Shown here: one piece after another, positions 37,434 to 45,267 of the stretch
Position numbering within the stretch: the stretch's first letter is position 1
Layout: the number at the start of each line of letters is the position of its first letter
Assembly (NCBI RefSeq): GCF_018380615.1
Contig: NZ_JAGYVZ010000003.1
Location: 124,001-188,000, forward strand
Source of the DNA: Flavobacterium psychroterrae
Lineage (GTDB): Bacteria > Bacteroidota > Bacteroidia > Flavobacteriales > Flavobacteriaceae
Length of the DNA stretch: 64,000 nt
Direction: 5' to 3'
The notes under the pieces: generated by a model
Database searches by the model: none
What the model saw: the letters and a program-made list of their open reading frames with translations, nothing else
What the model was told of the DNA's origin: nothing
Made by a program: the position numbers and the translations under genes

Positions 37434-38882
37434 ATGTCAAAATATACTGAAGACGATTTAAAAATCGAACTCGAAACTAAAGAATACGAATACGGATTTT
37501 ATACTGATATAGAATCGGAAACGTTTCCTATTGGCTTAAACGAAGATATCGTAAGAGCTATTTCTCTTAAAAAAGAAGAACCTCAATGGATGACCGACTG
37601 GCGTATTGAGGCTTTTCGTGCTTGGAAAGAAATGATTGAACCAGAATGGGCAAATGTTCATTATGTAAAACCGGATTTTCAGGCAATTTCCTATTATTCA
37701 GCTCCAAAACAAGTAGATCCAAGTAAAACTTTGGATGATGTAGATCCTGAACTTCTTGAAATGTACAAAAAGTTAGGTATCTCTGTCGATGAACAAAAAA
37801 TGATGAACAATGTCGCTATGGATATTGTTGTCGATTCTGTTTCTGTGGCAACTACTTTCAAAAAAACATTGGGAGAAAAAGGAATTATTTTCTGTCCAAT
37901 TTCCGAAGCGATAAAAGAACATCCTGAATTAGTTCGTAAATATTTAGGAAGCGTTGTACCTCAAAAAGACAATTTCTACGCAGCATTAAACTCCGCAGTT
38001 TTCTCTGACGGAAGTTTCTGTTATATTCCAAAAGGCGTTCGTTGCCCAATGGAACTTTCAACTTATTTCAGAATCAATCAGGCAGGAACAGGACAATTCG
38101 AAAGAACGCTTGTTATTGCAGATGCAGGAAGTTACGTTTCATACCTTGAAGGTTGTACAGCTCCAAGTCGTGATGAAAATCAATTGCACGCTGCTGTTGT
38201 TGAATTAATCGCTTTGGATGATGCCGAAATTAAATATTCTACCGTTCAAAACTGGTTTCCTGGAAACAAAGAAGGAAAAGGTGGGGTTTATAACTTCGTA
38301 ACCAAAAGAGGTTTATGCGAAACAAACGCTAAAATTTCATGGACACAAGTAGAAACTGGTTCTGCTGTAACCTGGAAATATCCTTCTTGTATCTTAAAAG
38401 GAGATAATTCGGTAGGAGAATTTTACTCTATCGCCGTTACCAATAATTACCAACAAGCAGATACAGGAACTAAAATGATCCATTTAGGTAAAAATACTAA
38501 ATCGACCATTATTTCTAAAGGTATTTCGGCTGGTAAATCACAAAATAGTTACCGTGGATTAGTGCAAATTAGCCCTAGAGCTGATAATGCAAGGAACTTT
38601 TCTCAATGTGATTCTCTTTTAATGGGAAATAATTGCGGAGCACATACTTTCCCTTATATCGAAAGTAAAAATCCATCGGCTAAAATAGAGCACGAAGCAA
38701 CTACAAGTAAAATTGGAGAAGATCAGGTTTTTTATTGTAACCAAAGAGGTATCCCGACTGAAAAAGCGATTGCCTTAATTGTAAACGGTTTCAGTAAAGA
38801 TGTATTGAACAAATTACCAATGGAATTTGCTGTTGAAGCTCAAAAATTATTAGAGATTTCTTTAGAAGGATCTGTAGGTTAA
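37434..38882 (+). CDS. sufB: Fe-S cluster assembly scaffold SufB
   Basis: 482 residues, standard length. The family core is clear: [80 protein letters not shown] and the C-terminal [47 protein letters not shown]. SufB with SufC and SufD forms the SufBC2D scaffold on which clusters are built. An NAD(P)H-dependent oxidoreductase gene starts 8 nt after the stop, then sufC. Confidence 0.98.
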   Translation: MSKYTEDDLKIELETKEYEYGFYTDIESETFPIGLNEDIVRAISLKKEEPQWMTDWRIEAFRAWKEMIEPEWANVHYVKPDFQAISYYSAPKQVDPSKTLDDVDPELLEMYKKLGISVDEQKMMNNVAMDIVVDSVSVATTFKKTLGEKGIIFCPISEAIKEHPELVRKYLGSVVPQKDNFYAALNSAVFSDGSFCYIPKGVRCPMELSTYFRINQAGTGQFERTLVIADAGSYVSYLEGCTAPSRDENQLHAAVVELIALDDAEIKYSTVQNWFPGNKEGKGGVYNFVTKRGLCETNAKISWTQVETGSAVTWKYPSCILKGDNSVGEFYSIAVTNNYQQADTGTKMIHLGKNTKSTIISKGISAGKSQNSYRGLVQISPRADNARNFSQCDSLLMGNNCGAHTFPYIESKNPSAKIEHEATTSKIGEDQVFYCNQRGIPTEKAIALIVNGFSKDVLNKLPMEFAVEAQKLLEISLEGSVG

Positions 38883-38889
38883 TTGCAAA

Positions 38890-39378
38890 ATGGAAAACAA
38901 AAAAGTAATCATTTTAGGTTCATCCAGAAAAAACGGAAACACAACCAGAATTGTGGATGAAATTTCTAAAGAAACCGGAATTGACGTAATTGATTTGAGT
39001 GATTATAACATTTCTTATTATGATTACGAAAGCAAAAATAGAGAAGATGATTTTTTCCCTTTAATAAAAGGAATAATTGAAAATTACGACACTTTAATTT
39101 TTGCGACGCCCATATATTGGTATAATATGAGTGGAATAATGAAGGTTTTCTTTGATCGTATTTCTGATTTAATTCGAATTGAAAAAGAAACTGGACGAAA
39201 ACTTAGAGGAAAGAAAATTGGCGTGATATCAAATTCACACGATAATGAAATCGAAGAAAGTTTTTATATTCCGTTCAAAAAAACAGCCGATTATTTAGGT
39301 ATGGAATATTTAGGTCACGCGCATTTTAATGCTAATATCCTAAACCAAACAACAAAAATAGAATTGACATTTATATAA
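38890..39378 (+). CDS. Flavodoxin-fold NAD(P)H-dependent oxidoreductase
   Basis: 162 residues, no signal. An FMN-binding loop GSSRKNGNTT is at 10-19, and ATPIYWYNMSGIMKVFFDRISD (about 73-94) is the second family motif. This NADPH-dependent FMN reductase type reduces flavins, quinones or metals. It sits between sufB and sufC with 7- and 14-nt gaps and appears to be in the same operon. It is not a canonical Suf part; a role in supplying electrons for cluster assembly is inference, and chance insertion is equally possible. Confidence 0.85.
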   Translation: MENKKVIILGSSRKNGNTTRIVDEISKETGIDVIDLSDYNISYYDYESKNREDDFFPLIKGIIENYDTLIFATPIYWYNMSGIMKVFFDRISDLIRIEKETGRKLRGKKIGVISNSHDNEIEESFYIPFKKTADYLGMEYLGHAHFNANILNQTTKIELTFI

Positions 39379-39392
39379 AATAAAAAAAAACA

Positions 39393-40139
39393 ATGTTATC
39401 AATAAAAAACCTTCACGCCTCAATTGGTGATAAAGAAATCCTGAAAGGAATTAATATAGAAGTTAAAGCTGGCGAAGTACACGCTATCATGGGACCAAAC
39501 GGTTCTGGAAAAAGTACACTTTCGGCTGTTATTGCCGGAAACGAAAACTACGAAGTTACTGATGGAGCTGTTTTCCTTGACGGAGAAGATCTTGCTGATT
39601 TAGCTCCGGAAGAAAGAGCACACAAAGGAGTTTTTCTTTCTTTTCAATATCCTGTAGAAATTCCAGGAGTTAGCGTTACTAACTTCATGAAAACTGCAAT
39701 CAACGAAACTCGTAAAGCAAACGGTCAAGCCGAAATGCCAGCGAACGAAATGCTAAAAGTAATTCGTGAGAAATCTGAATTATTAGAAATCGACCGTAAA
39801 TTTTTATCACGTTCTTTAAACGAAGGTTTTTCCGGTGGTGAGAAAAAAAGAAATGAGATTTTTCAAATGGCAATGTTAGAACCAAAATTAGCCATCCTTG
39901 ATGAAACCGATTCTGGTCTTGACATCGATGCTTTAAGAATTGTGGCTAACGGAGTGAACAAATTAAAAAGTGAGAAAAACGCAATTATCGTCATCACACA
40001 CTACCAACGTTTGTTAGATTATATCGTTCCGGATTTCGTTCACGTTCTTTATAATGGAAGAATCGTAAAATCAGGCGGAAAAGAATTGGCTTACGAACTG
40101 GAAGAAAAAGGATACGACTGGATTAAAGCGGAGAATTAA
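39393..40139 (+). CDS. sufC: Fe-S cluster assembly ATPase SufC
   Basis: 248 residues. Walker A GPNGSGKST at 34-42, ABC signature FSGGEKKR at 146-153 and Walker B LAILDETDSGLD at 166-177 with catalytic E171. Q-loop region is FLSFQYP. SufC drives the conformational changes of the SufBC2D scaffold. Followed 41 nt later by an inserted four-helix-bundle gene. Confidence 0.98.
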   Translation: MLSIKNLHASIGDKEILKGINIEVKAGEVHAIMGPNGSGKSTLSAVIAGNENYEVTDGAVFLDGEDLADLAPEERAHKGVFLSFQYPVEIPGVSVTNFMKTAINETRKANGQAEMPANEMLKVIREKSELLEIDRKFLSRSLNEGFSGGEKKRNEIFQMAMLEPKLAILDETDSGLDIDALRIVANGVNKLKSEKNAIIVITHYQRLLDYIVPDFVHVLYNGRIVKSGGKELAYELEEKGYDWIKAEN

Positions 40140-40142
40140 TAC

Positions 40143-40175
40143 AGTCTGAAAGTCTAAAGTCATAAAGTCAAAAGT
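40143..40175. repeat. Family 4 (AAAGTC) repeat, left of the four-helix-bundle gene
   Basis: AGTCTGAAAGTCTAAAGTCA followed by TAAAGTCAAAAGT. Its reverse complement type occurs at 40572-40580 and 40622-40656, on the other side of the gene. Confidence 0.7.
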
Positions 40176-40180
40176 AGAGC

Positions 40181-40549
40181 ATGAGTAAGTTTAATTCTTT
40201 CGAAGAAATTAATTCTTGGAAAAAATCGAGAATATTCAACAAAAGAATATATATAATTACTGAAAATCCTAATTTCAAAAAAGACTTTGATTTCGTTAGA
40301 CAAATTAGACGAGCATCAATTTCTATATCATCAAATATAGCGGAAGGTTTTGAGAGAAATACAGACAAAGAGTTTATTTACTTTTTATATGTAGCAAAAG
40401 CATCAGCAGGAGAAGTTCGTTCTCAATTATATCTGGCATTTGATTTAGAATATATTATTAAAGAAGAATTTGAAATGCTTTTAGAATCGGTAACAGAAAT
40501 ATCGAAGTTACTAAGCGGTTTCATTAAATATTTGAGCCCAAAGCCATAA
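40181..40549 (+). CDS. Four-helix-bundle protein (23S rRNA intervening-sequence type)
   Basis: 122 residues, no signal. The stretch FVRQIRRASISISSNIAEGFERNTDKEFIYFLYVAKASAGEVRSQLYLA is the hallmark of the family first seen as ORFs inside 23S rRNA intervening sequences and related to the Avd accessory proteins of retroelements. It lies between sufC and sufD, where no Suf role is known, and is enclosed by inverted copies of an AAAGTC repeat. In sequence it is slightly different from its neighbours in A-richness. Likely a passenger or mobile gene; function unknown. Confidence 0.85.
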   Translation: MSKFNSFEEINSWKKSRIFNKRIYIITENPNFKKDFDFVRQIRRASISISSNIAEGFERNTDKEFIYFLYVAKASAGEVRSQLYLAFDLEYIIKEEFEMLLESVTEISKLLSGFIKYLSPKP

Positions 40550-40560
40550 AATCGAAATCA

Positions 40561-40660
40561 TTAAAGTTGCAGACTTTATGATTTAAATTTTTAACCTTTC
40601 GGCAAAACAGTCGACAATCCTGAGTCTTTCGACTTTCGACTTTCGACTTTAAGACTAAAC
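40561..40660. repeat. Family 4 repeat, right of the four-helix-bundle gene
   Basis: GACTTTATG (40572-40580) and GAGTCTTTCGACTTTCGACT with TTCGACTTTAAGACT (40622-40656) are the inverted counterparts of the left copy at 40143. The copy at 49355-49424 has the same arms close together with no gene between them. Confidence 0.7.
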
Positions 40661-40667
40661 AAGAACA

Positions 40668-41984
40668 ATGGATTTAAAAGAAAAATTAGTATCGTCTTTT
40701 ATGGCTTTTGAAGAGCGTGTCGATGTACATTCAGATTTACATGATATACGCACCAAAGCACTAAAAAACTTTGAAAATAAAGGTTTCCCAACCAAAAAAG
40801 AAGAAGCTTGGAAATATACATCACTTAATGCCATCTTAAAAAATGACTTTACGGTTTTTCCAAAGGCAGAGAATGCAATCGAATTTAATCATGTAAAAAA
40901 ATACTTTTTACACGAAATCGACACATATAAATTAGTGTTTATCGATGGTGTTTTTAGTTCACATTTGTCTTCTACTACACATGACGGAATCGATGTTTGC
41001 TTGATGTCATCGGCATTGACCAAACCTAAATATAAAATGGTAATTGATACGTACTTCAATCAAATTGCAAGCAAAGACGAAAGTTTGACTACGTTGAATA
41101 CTGCATTTGCTTCTGAAGGAGCTTTTATCAATATTCCGAAAAAGAAAGTAGCTGACAAACCTATCGAGATTATGTATTTCTCAACAGGAAACGAAGCTGC
41201 ACTAATGGTTCAGCCAAGAAATTTAGTTATTGTGGGTGAAAATTCACATGTACAAATTATCGAACGTCACCAGAGTTTGAATGAAAACCCGGTTTTAACC
41301 AATTCGGTTACAGAAATTTTTGCTCAAAAACGTGCCATTATTGATTATTATAAAATTCAAAATGACAATAGCGAAGCGAACTTAGTTGACAACACTTATG
41401 TTTCTCAACAACAAGAAAGTCACGCTTCTGTACATACATTCTCATTTGGAGGAAACCTGACTCGTAACAACTTAAACTTTTATCATTATGGTGAAAGATT
41501 AACAAGTACGCTTAACGGAATTACAATTCTAAGTGACAAACAACACGTTGATCATTATACTTTGGTAAAACATTCAACGCCAAATTGTGAAAGTTTCCAG
41601 GATTATAAAGGAATTTTTTCTGATCGCTCAACAGGAGTTTTCAACGGAAAAGTTTTGGTTGAAAGAGAAGCTCAAAAAACAAATGCTTTCCAGAAAAGCA
41701 ATAATATTTTATTGAGCGACAAAGCAACAATCAACGCAAAACCACAATTAGAAATTTTTGCTGATGATGTAAAATGTTCTCACGGTTGTACAATTGGGCA
41801 ATTAGATGAAACTGCAATGTTCTACATGCAATCACGCGGAATTCCTAAAAAAGAAGCTAAAGCTTTATTGATGTACGCATTTTCAAATGCCGTTATCGAA
41901 AGCATTAAAATACCGGAATTAAAACAAAGAATCACTAAAATCATTGCCATGAAATTGGGTGTGAATTTAGGATTTGATTTGTAG
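40668..41984 (+). CDS. sufD: Fe-S cluster assembly protein SufD
   Basis: 438 residues. The C-terminal beta-helix ends in the conserved KCSHGCTIGQLDETAMFYMQSRGIPKKEAKALL, with the N-terminal KKEEAWKYTSLNAILK typical of SufD. It pairs with SufB in the scaffold complex. It is displaced from sufC by 528 nt because of the four-helix-bundle gene and its repeats, and separated from sufS by the R-M island, so its transcription may depend on read-through or a local promoter. Confidence 0.97.
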   Translation: MDLKEKLVSSFMAFEERVDVHSDLHDIRTKALKNFENKGFPTKKEEAWKYTSLNAILKNDFTVFPKAENAIEFNHVKKYFLHEIDTYKLVFIDGVFSSHLSSTTHDGIDVCLMSSALTKPKYKMVIDTYFNQIASKDESLTTLNTAFASEGAFINIPKKKVADKPIEIMYFSTGNEAALMVQPRNLVIVGENSHVQIIERHQSLNENPVLTNSVTEIFAQKRAIIDYYKIQNDNSEANLVDNTYVSQQQESHASVHTFSFGGNLTRNNLNFYHYGERLTSTLNGITILSDKQHVDHYTLVKHSTPNCESFQDYKGIFSDRSTGVFNGKVLVEREAQKTNAFQKSNNILLSDKATINAKPQLEIFADDVKCSHGCTIGQLDETAMFYMQSRGIPKKEAKALLMYAFSNAVIESIKIPELKQRITKIIAMKLGVNLGFDL

Positions 41985-42295
41985 AAAGAAGGCTAACCGC
42001 AAGGTGCGCTAAGATTACGCAAAGTTCGCAAGGTTTAATTACTAAACTTTGCGAACTTTGTACTTTTTACTTTGCCGTGCTTTGCAGTTAAATTATTAGC
42101 TTCTAATTTTCATTATTTAATACTTATAAAAGAACATCAATCTAAGTAATAAACAAAAAATTATTAAATGGATGGCCAATATTAACTGCCCTTGCAAGGG
42201 CAGTTAATACAAATCCTACTATTACCTGCAAGTGTACTAAACGGACGCAACATCATAAAATTGGCAAGAATCCTCGCAAGAAATCTCGACACTAT
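41985..42295. other. Gap between sufD and the R-M operator: nested palindrome and a 28-bp perfect palindrome
   Basis: No gene is seen. A family 3 palindrome runs 41994-42091 (left arm TAACCGCAAGGTGCGCTAAG with GCAAAGTTCGCAAGGTTTA; right arm TAAACTTTGCGAACTTTG with CTTTGCAGTTA), which may terminate sufD transcription. At 42181-42208 lies a perfect 28-bp palindrome (half ATTAACTGCCCTTG). It is AT-rich elsewhere. Confidence 0.75.
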
Positions 42296-42321
42296 ACTTA
42301 TAGTCCGTTGTATCATAAACT
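42296..42321 (+). promoter_or_regulatory. C-box-like operator of the R-M controller gene
   Basis: ACTTATAGTCCGTTG (42296-42310), with a looser inverted half TATCATAAACT (42311-42321), resembles the recalled C-box consensus (ACTTATAGTC-CGTG-GACTATAAGT type). The preceding ACTATA overlaps it to form ACTATA-CT-TATAGT (42291-42304). It ends 22 nt before the GTG start of the controller gene. Confidence 0.6.
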
Positions 42322-42330
42322 ACAAATATA

Positions 42331-42338
42331 GAACTTTG
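42331..42338 (+). promoter_or_regulatory. Candidate -7 box of the R-M controller gene
   Basis: GAACTTTG differs from TAnnTTTG at two bases, and its G lies 6 nt from the GTG start. If used, the transcript would begin at or next to the start codon (leaderless), as is common for C-protein genes. This is inference. Confidence 0.3.
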
Positions 42339-42343
42339 TAATC

Positions 42344-42562
42344 GTGGACATAAGAATCAAAATAGGAATACGACTTAAAGAACTTAGAAACGAAAAAGGG
42401 CTTAGTCAAGAAAAGTTCTCATTCATTTGTGAGCTTGACAGAACCTATATAGCAAGTATTGAGCAAGGAAAAAGAAATGTTTCAGTAGCAAACATCGAAA
42501 AAATTGCAAAAGCGCTTGATATGTCTGTTTATCAATTTTTTAAATCAGATTTATTCAAGTAA
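42344..42562 (+). CDS. R-M controller (C) protein, XRE-type helix-turn-helix
   Basis: 72 residues with a GTG start (no ATG at that place; an internal ATG would lose the first helix). The whole protein is one HTH: IGIRLKELRNEKGLSQEKFSFICELDRTYIASIEQGKRNVSVANIEKIAKAL. LDRTYI..IE.GKRN is the fingerprint of C proteins, which bind C-boxes to delay restriction until methylation is complete. A C-box-like operator lies upstream and the nuclease gene starts 1 nt after the stop. It is therefore likely to regulate itself and the nuclease. Confidence 0.88.
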   Translation: MDIRIKIGIRLKELRNEKGLSQEKFSFICELDRTYIASIEQGKRNVSVANIEKIAKALDMSVYQFFKSDLFK

Positions 42563-42563
42563 A

Positions 42564-43283
42564 ATGGAAATAAAAGAATACGAAGAACTCATTATTTCAC
42601 AATTAAATAATGTCATAGAACAAATTATAGATAAAGGTCCAAATTTAGCAATTGCTGTAAAAAAAGGAGAAAGAGTTGGAGATGGAATAAGTAAATACCT
42701 TGAAAATAAATTTGTTGAGTTCACTAGAGAACACAAGTATTTTACTGATTCTTTAGCATCACCTGAAGGAAAAACAAAAAACCCATTTGATGTCCAAACA
42801 TTTTTTGAAATTAATAATCATAGAGAATTACTTTGGATTGATTTTAAAGCAATAAATGTTGACAATGATGATACTAATCCCGATAGCGGTACACCGGACA
42901 AAGTATTAACATTAATAAATAGCGGTTATTTTTATTTGATATACATTCTTGTTTATTACAAAGGAAATGAAACAGGGTTAGATTTTGTTAAGAACAACGA
43001 AATATTTGTAAAATCATATTTTCTTAAAGATGTTAGTAGTACCATGAGAATAACACCTGCAAATCAGATGCAAGTCAATGGTTTTGCTGAACCAATGTAC
43101 AGAACCCGAGAAGACTTTCTAGAGTTTTTACTTCAAAAAAAAATAGAATCTAATGAAAGAAAACTAAAAAAAGCAACTGAAGAATTAGAAAATTTAAGAC
43201 AAGGTAATTTCAAAAAAGACTTATCTTTAGAGCAACTAAAAGAACTTAATAAATCACAAGAAGAAAGCATCAAAAAACTTTGA
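42564..43283 (+). CDS. Type II restriction endonuclease, PD-(D/E)XK type
   Basis: 239 residues from ATG 42564, one nt after the controller stop; the longer in-frame start at 42504 lies inside that gene and is rejected. Candidate active site: D76 (NPFDVQTFF) and D93-x-K95 (LLWIDFKAINV), the D-x16-DxK spacing of PD-(D/E)XK nucleases. A charged coiled coil (about 183-239) ends the protein. I do not recognise the recognition site. The genomic neighbours, a C protein and a convergent adenine methyltransferase, are what make the nuclease assignment solid. The gene is more AT-rich than the suf genes around it, consistent with transfer. Confidence 0.8.
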   Translation: MEIKEYEELIISQLNNVIEQIIDKGPNLAIAVKKGERVGDGISKYLENKFVEFTREHKYFTDSLASPEGKTKNPFDVQTFFEINNHRELLWIDFKAINVDNDDTNPDSGTPDKVLTLINSGYFYLIYILVYYKGNETGLDFVKNNEIFVKSYFLKDVSSTMRITPANQMQVNGFAEPMYRTREDFLEFLLQKKIESNERKLKKATEELENLRQGNFKKDLSLEQLKELNKSQEESIKKL

Positions 43284-45006
43284 TACTTTCTTTAATATTA
43301 GAAATTTCTGAATCAGACAACTGATAATAAGAATAAACTAAATTGTCAATTTGAGTTTTCAGAGTATCTTTTGAATCGAAATTAGCGTAAACTTCTTTAC
43401 ACAATTTAGAAATATCATTTTGTAATTTAATATCATTAGGAATATAAATAGTTCCTAAATCCCCGATTTTAATTTGTGGTTGTTTTCCTTGTGAAAATCT
43501 TATTATGTTCATTTGTTGGGCATAATAAGTAATAAAATCAGTATTTAAGAAACCACACAAGAAATACAAAAAGTCAATAGTTTTTTGTGAATTATCTCTT
43601 AAAGAAAACACATATAGACTATTGTTCGCTGAACTTTTACCTAAATCAATTGTCGCAACTATTTCTTTAGTAGACTGCCTAATAAATAGTTTTGGATTAT
43701 CATAAATAATAGTTTCACCTAATCCTAATCTTTTCTTATTCTTAACCCCTTGTTTCTCTAATTCAATTTTCAATTCATCATTAATAGAATCCTGCAAAGG
43801 TTTATCATAAAAAAAATATTTTTTAAACTCCAATTTACTATATTTTTCCGATAGCGCCTTTGAGCCTTGATAATACGGATAAAGTAAACTTTCTTCTCTA
43901 TTTCCTTTATCTATAAAAGTAAACCTGTCCTCCATATCAAGAAGCATTACACAAGTTCGCAAATTTTTATTTGGATACAATTGAAGTATCGTTTTATCTT
44001 TTTTTCCTTCTACTTTATCTAATATCTCCTTTGAAATAGAACAACCATTGTATCTAAATTTATATTCATCATTTTTAGTATACCAGCTTGACTGCTCAAC
44101 CAAATAATTGTTTTGAGTTTTATGGTCAATAATTTGAACTTTATTATTTAAACTTTTAGACTTCGATAATTTAATTATAACTTGACCACTAGCGACATCA
44201 AAATCTTTAATATTTACTTGTAACTCGATAATTGTAGTATTATCTAATAAATATTTTCGAGTAAATTCATAAGCTGTTTCAAAAAATGAAACATCAATAA
44301 TAAAACTTAGCTTACCATCATCTTTTAAAAAGTCAAGTGAATGCTCAATAAATAACATCACTAAATTTAGTTTTCCATTTTTTACTGAATTTGGGAACTG
44401 ATTATAATTATTAAGATAATTAACTCTTTGCGCTTCATTTTCTTTCTTATCTCTACGACCATATAAAGTTACATAAGGAGGATTACCAATGACGTAATCA
44501 AATGAATTATATAATTCTGCAAATGGAGTAATTCTAACTTCGTCAAATAAAGAGACTCCAGAAGATATCTTATCTGTAAAATCCCAAGTTATACCATTAA
44601 ATGAACCTTTAAAAGTTTCATCAAACAAGAAAAAATATAACTCTAAAATATTATTTTTAGTTTTATCAACCATATCTTCTTGAATGTCAACAAAGAAAAT
44701 ATTGTTTGAAATAAATTTTGAAATCAATATGCTATCAGGAAATTTTAAATACAAATCAGTCAAAAGTTTTAAAATAAAAATTCCTTGACCACAAGATGGC
44801 TCTAGAATTCTTTTTGAAAAAATTTCTGAATCAACAATGATAATGTCTAATAAATTTTCAACTGTCTCTAAAGAGTTCGTCAAAAAAACTCCATTCTTTT
44901 TCCTATCCTTCTTGTTTAATTTTTGCTCATAGTCGCTTTGACCAAAGGCCTTTTCATTAAGAAACGACGAAATTTTATTAATGCTTATAGTTTCTTTAAC
45001 TCCCAT
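43270..45006 (-). CDS. Adenine-specific DNA methyltransferase of the R-M system
   Basis: 578 residues, N6-adenine type. SAM motif I region is ILEPSCGQGIF (67-77) and the catalytic motif NPPY is N175-Y178 (VIGNPPYVTLYGRRDK). The N-terminal KKNGVFLTNSLETVENLLDII is the usual motif X context. A C-terminal target-recognition-like region (about 320-560; FIRQSTKEIVATIDLG, YVFSLRDNS) follows, as in Eco57I-type enzymes. Its 3' end overlaps the nuclease gene's 3' end by 14 nt on the opposite strand. It protects host DNA from the linked nuclease. Start ATG at 45006 is the first in-frame. Confidence 0.93.
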   Translation of the reverse strand: MGVKETISINKISSFLNEKAFGQSDYEQKLNKKDRKKNGVFLTNSLETVENLLDIIIVDSEIFSKRILEPSCGQGIFILKLLTDLYLKFPDSILISKFISNNIFFVDIQEDMVDKTKNNILELYFFLFDETFKGSFNGITWDFTDKISSGVSLFDEVRITPFAELYNSFDYVIGNPPYVTLYGRRDKKENEAQRVNYLNNYNQFPNSVKNGKLNLVMLFIEHSLDFLKDDGKLSFIIDVSFFETAYEFTRKYLLDNTTIIELQVNIKDFDVASGQVIIKLSKSKSLNNKVQIIDHKTQNNYLVEQSSWYTKNDEYKFRYNGCSISKEILDKVEGKKDKTILQLYPNKNLRTCVMLLDMEDRFTFIDKGNREESLLYPYYQGSKALSEKYSKLEFKKYFFYDKPLQDSINDELKIELEKQGVKNKKRLGLGETIIYDNPKLFIRQSTKEIVATIDLGKSSANNSLYVFSLRDNSQKTIDFLYFLCGFLNTDFITYYAQQMNIIRFSQGKQPQIKIGDLGTIYIPNDIKLQNDISKLCKEVYANFDSKDTLKTQIDNLVYSYYQLSDSEISNIKESIKVF

Positions 45007-45267
45007 TTTATTGCTTTTAATTTAGTGTCCAAATATAAAACAAAAAAACAAATTGATACTTATAATCTACAGCAACTTTTCAACATATTAAACTAAATTT
45101 ACAACCAATAAAAAAAGCCAGAATGTAATAGACGTTTGACAGGATTAAGGTTTAAACTGAATTTAAAGATGGTTGTGTACCTGAAAAATTTTGCATATTT
45201 ATTTTCCAACCTTACCAAGTGCCAGAACATTATTAGCACAATTGGATGTTTTATTATTTATTTGTAA

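Noticed and set aside
42504..42563. Longer start for the restriction nuclease
   Set aside because: It would overlap the controller gene by 59 nt in another frame; the ATG at 42564 is 1 nt after the controller stop and begins the natural protein.
45007..45267. Possible truncated gene or attachment site between the methyltransferase and serine hydrolase
   Set aside because: No reading frame with family resemblance and no repeat matching the left edge of the island could be found.
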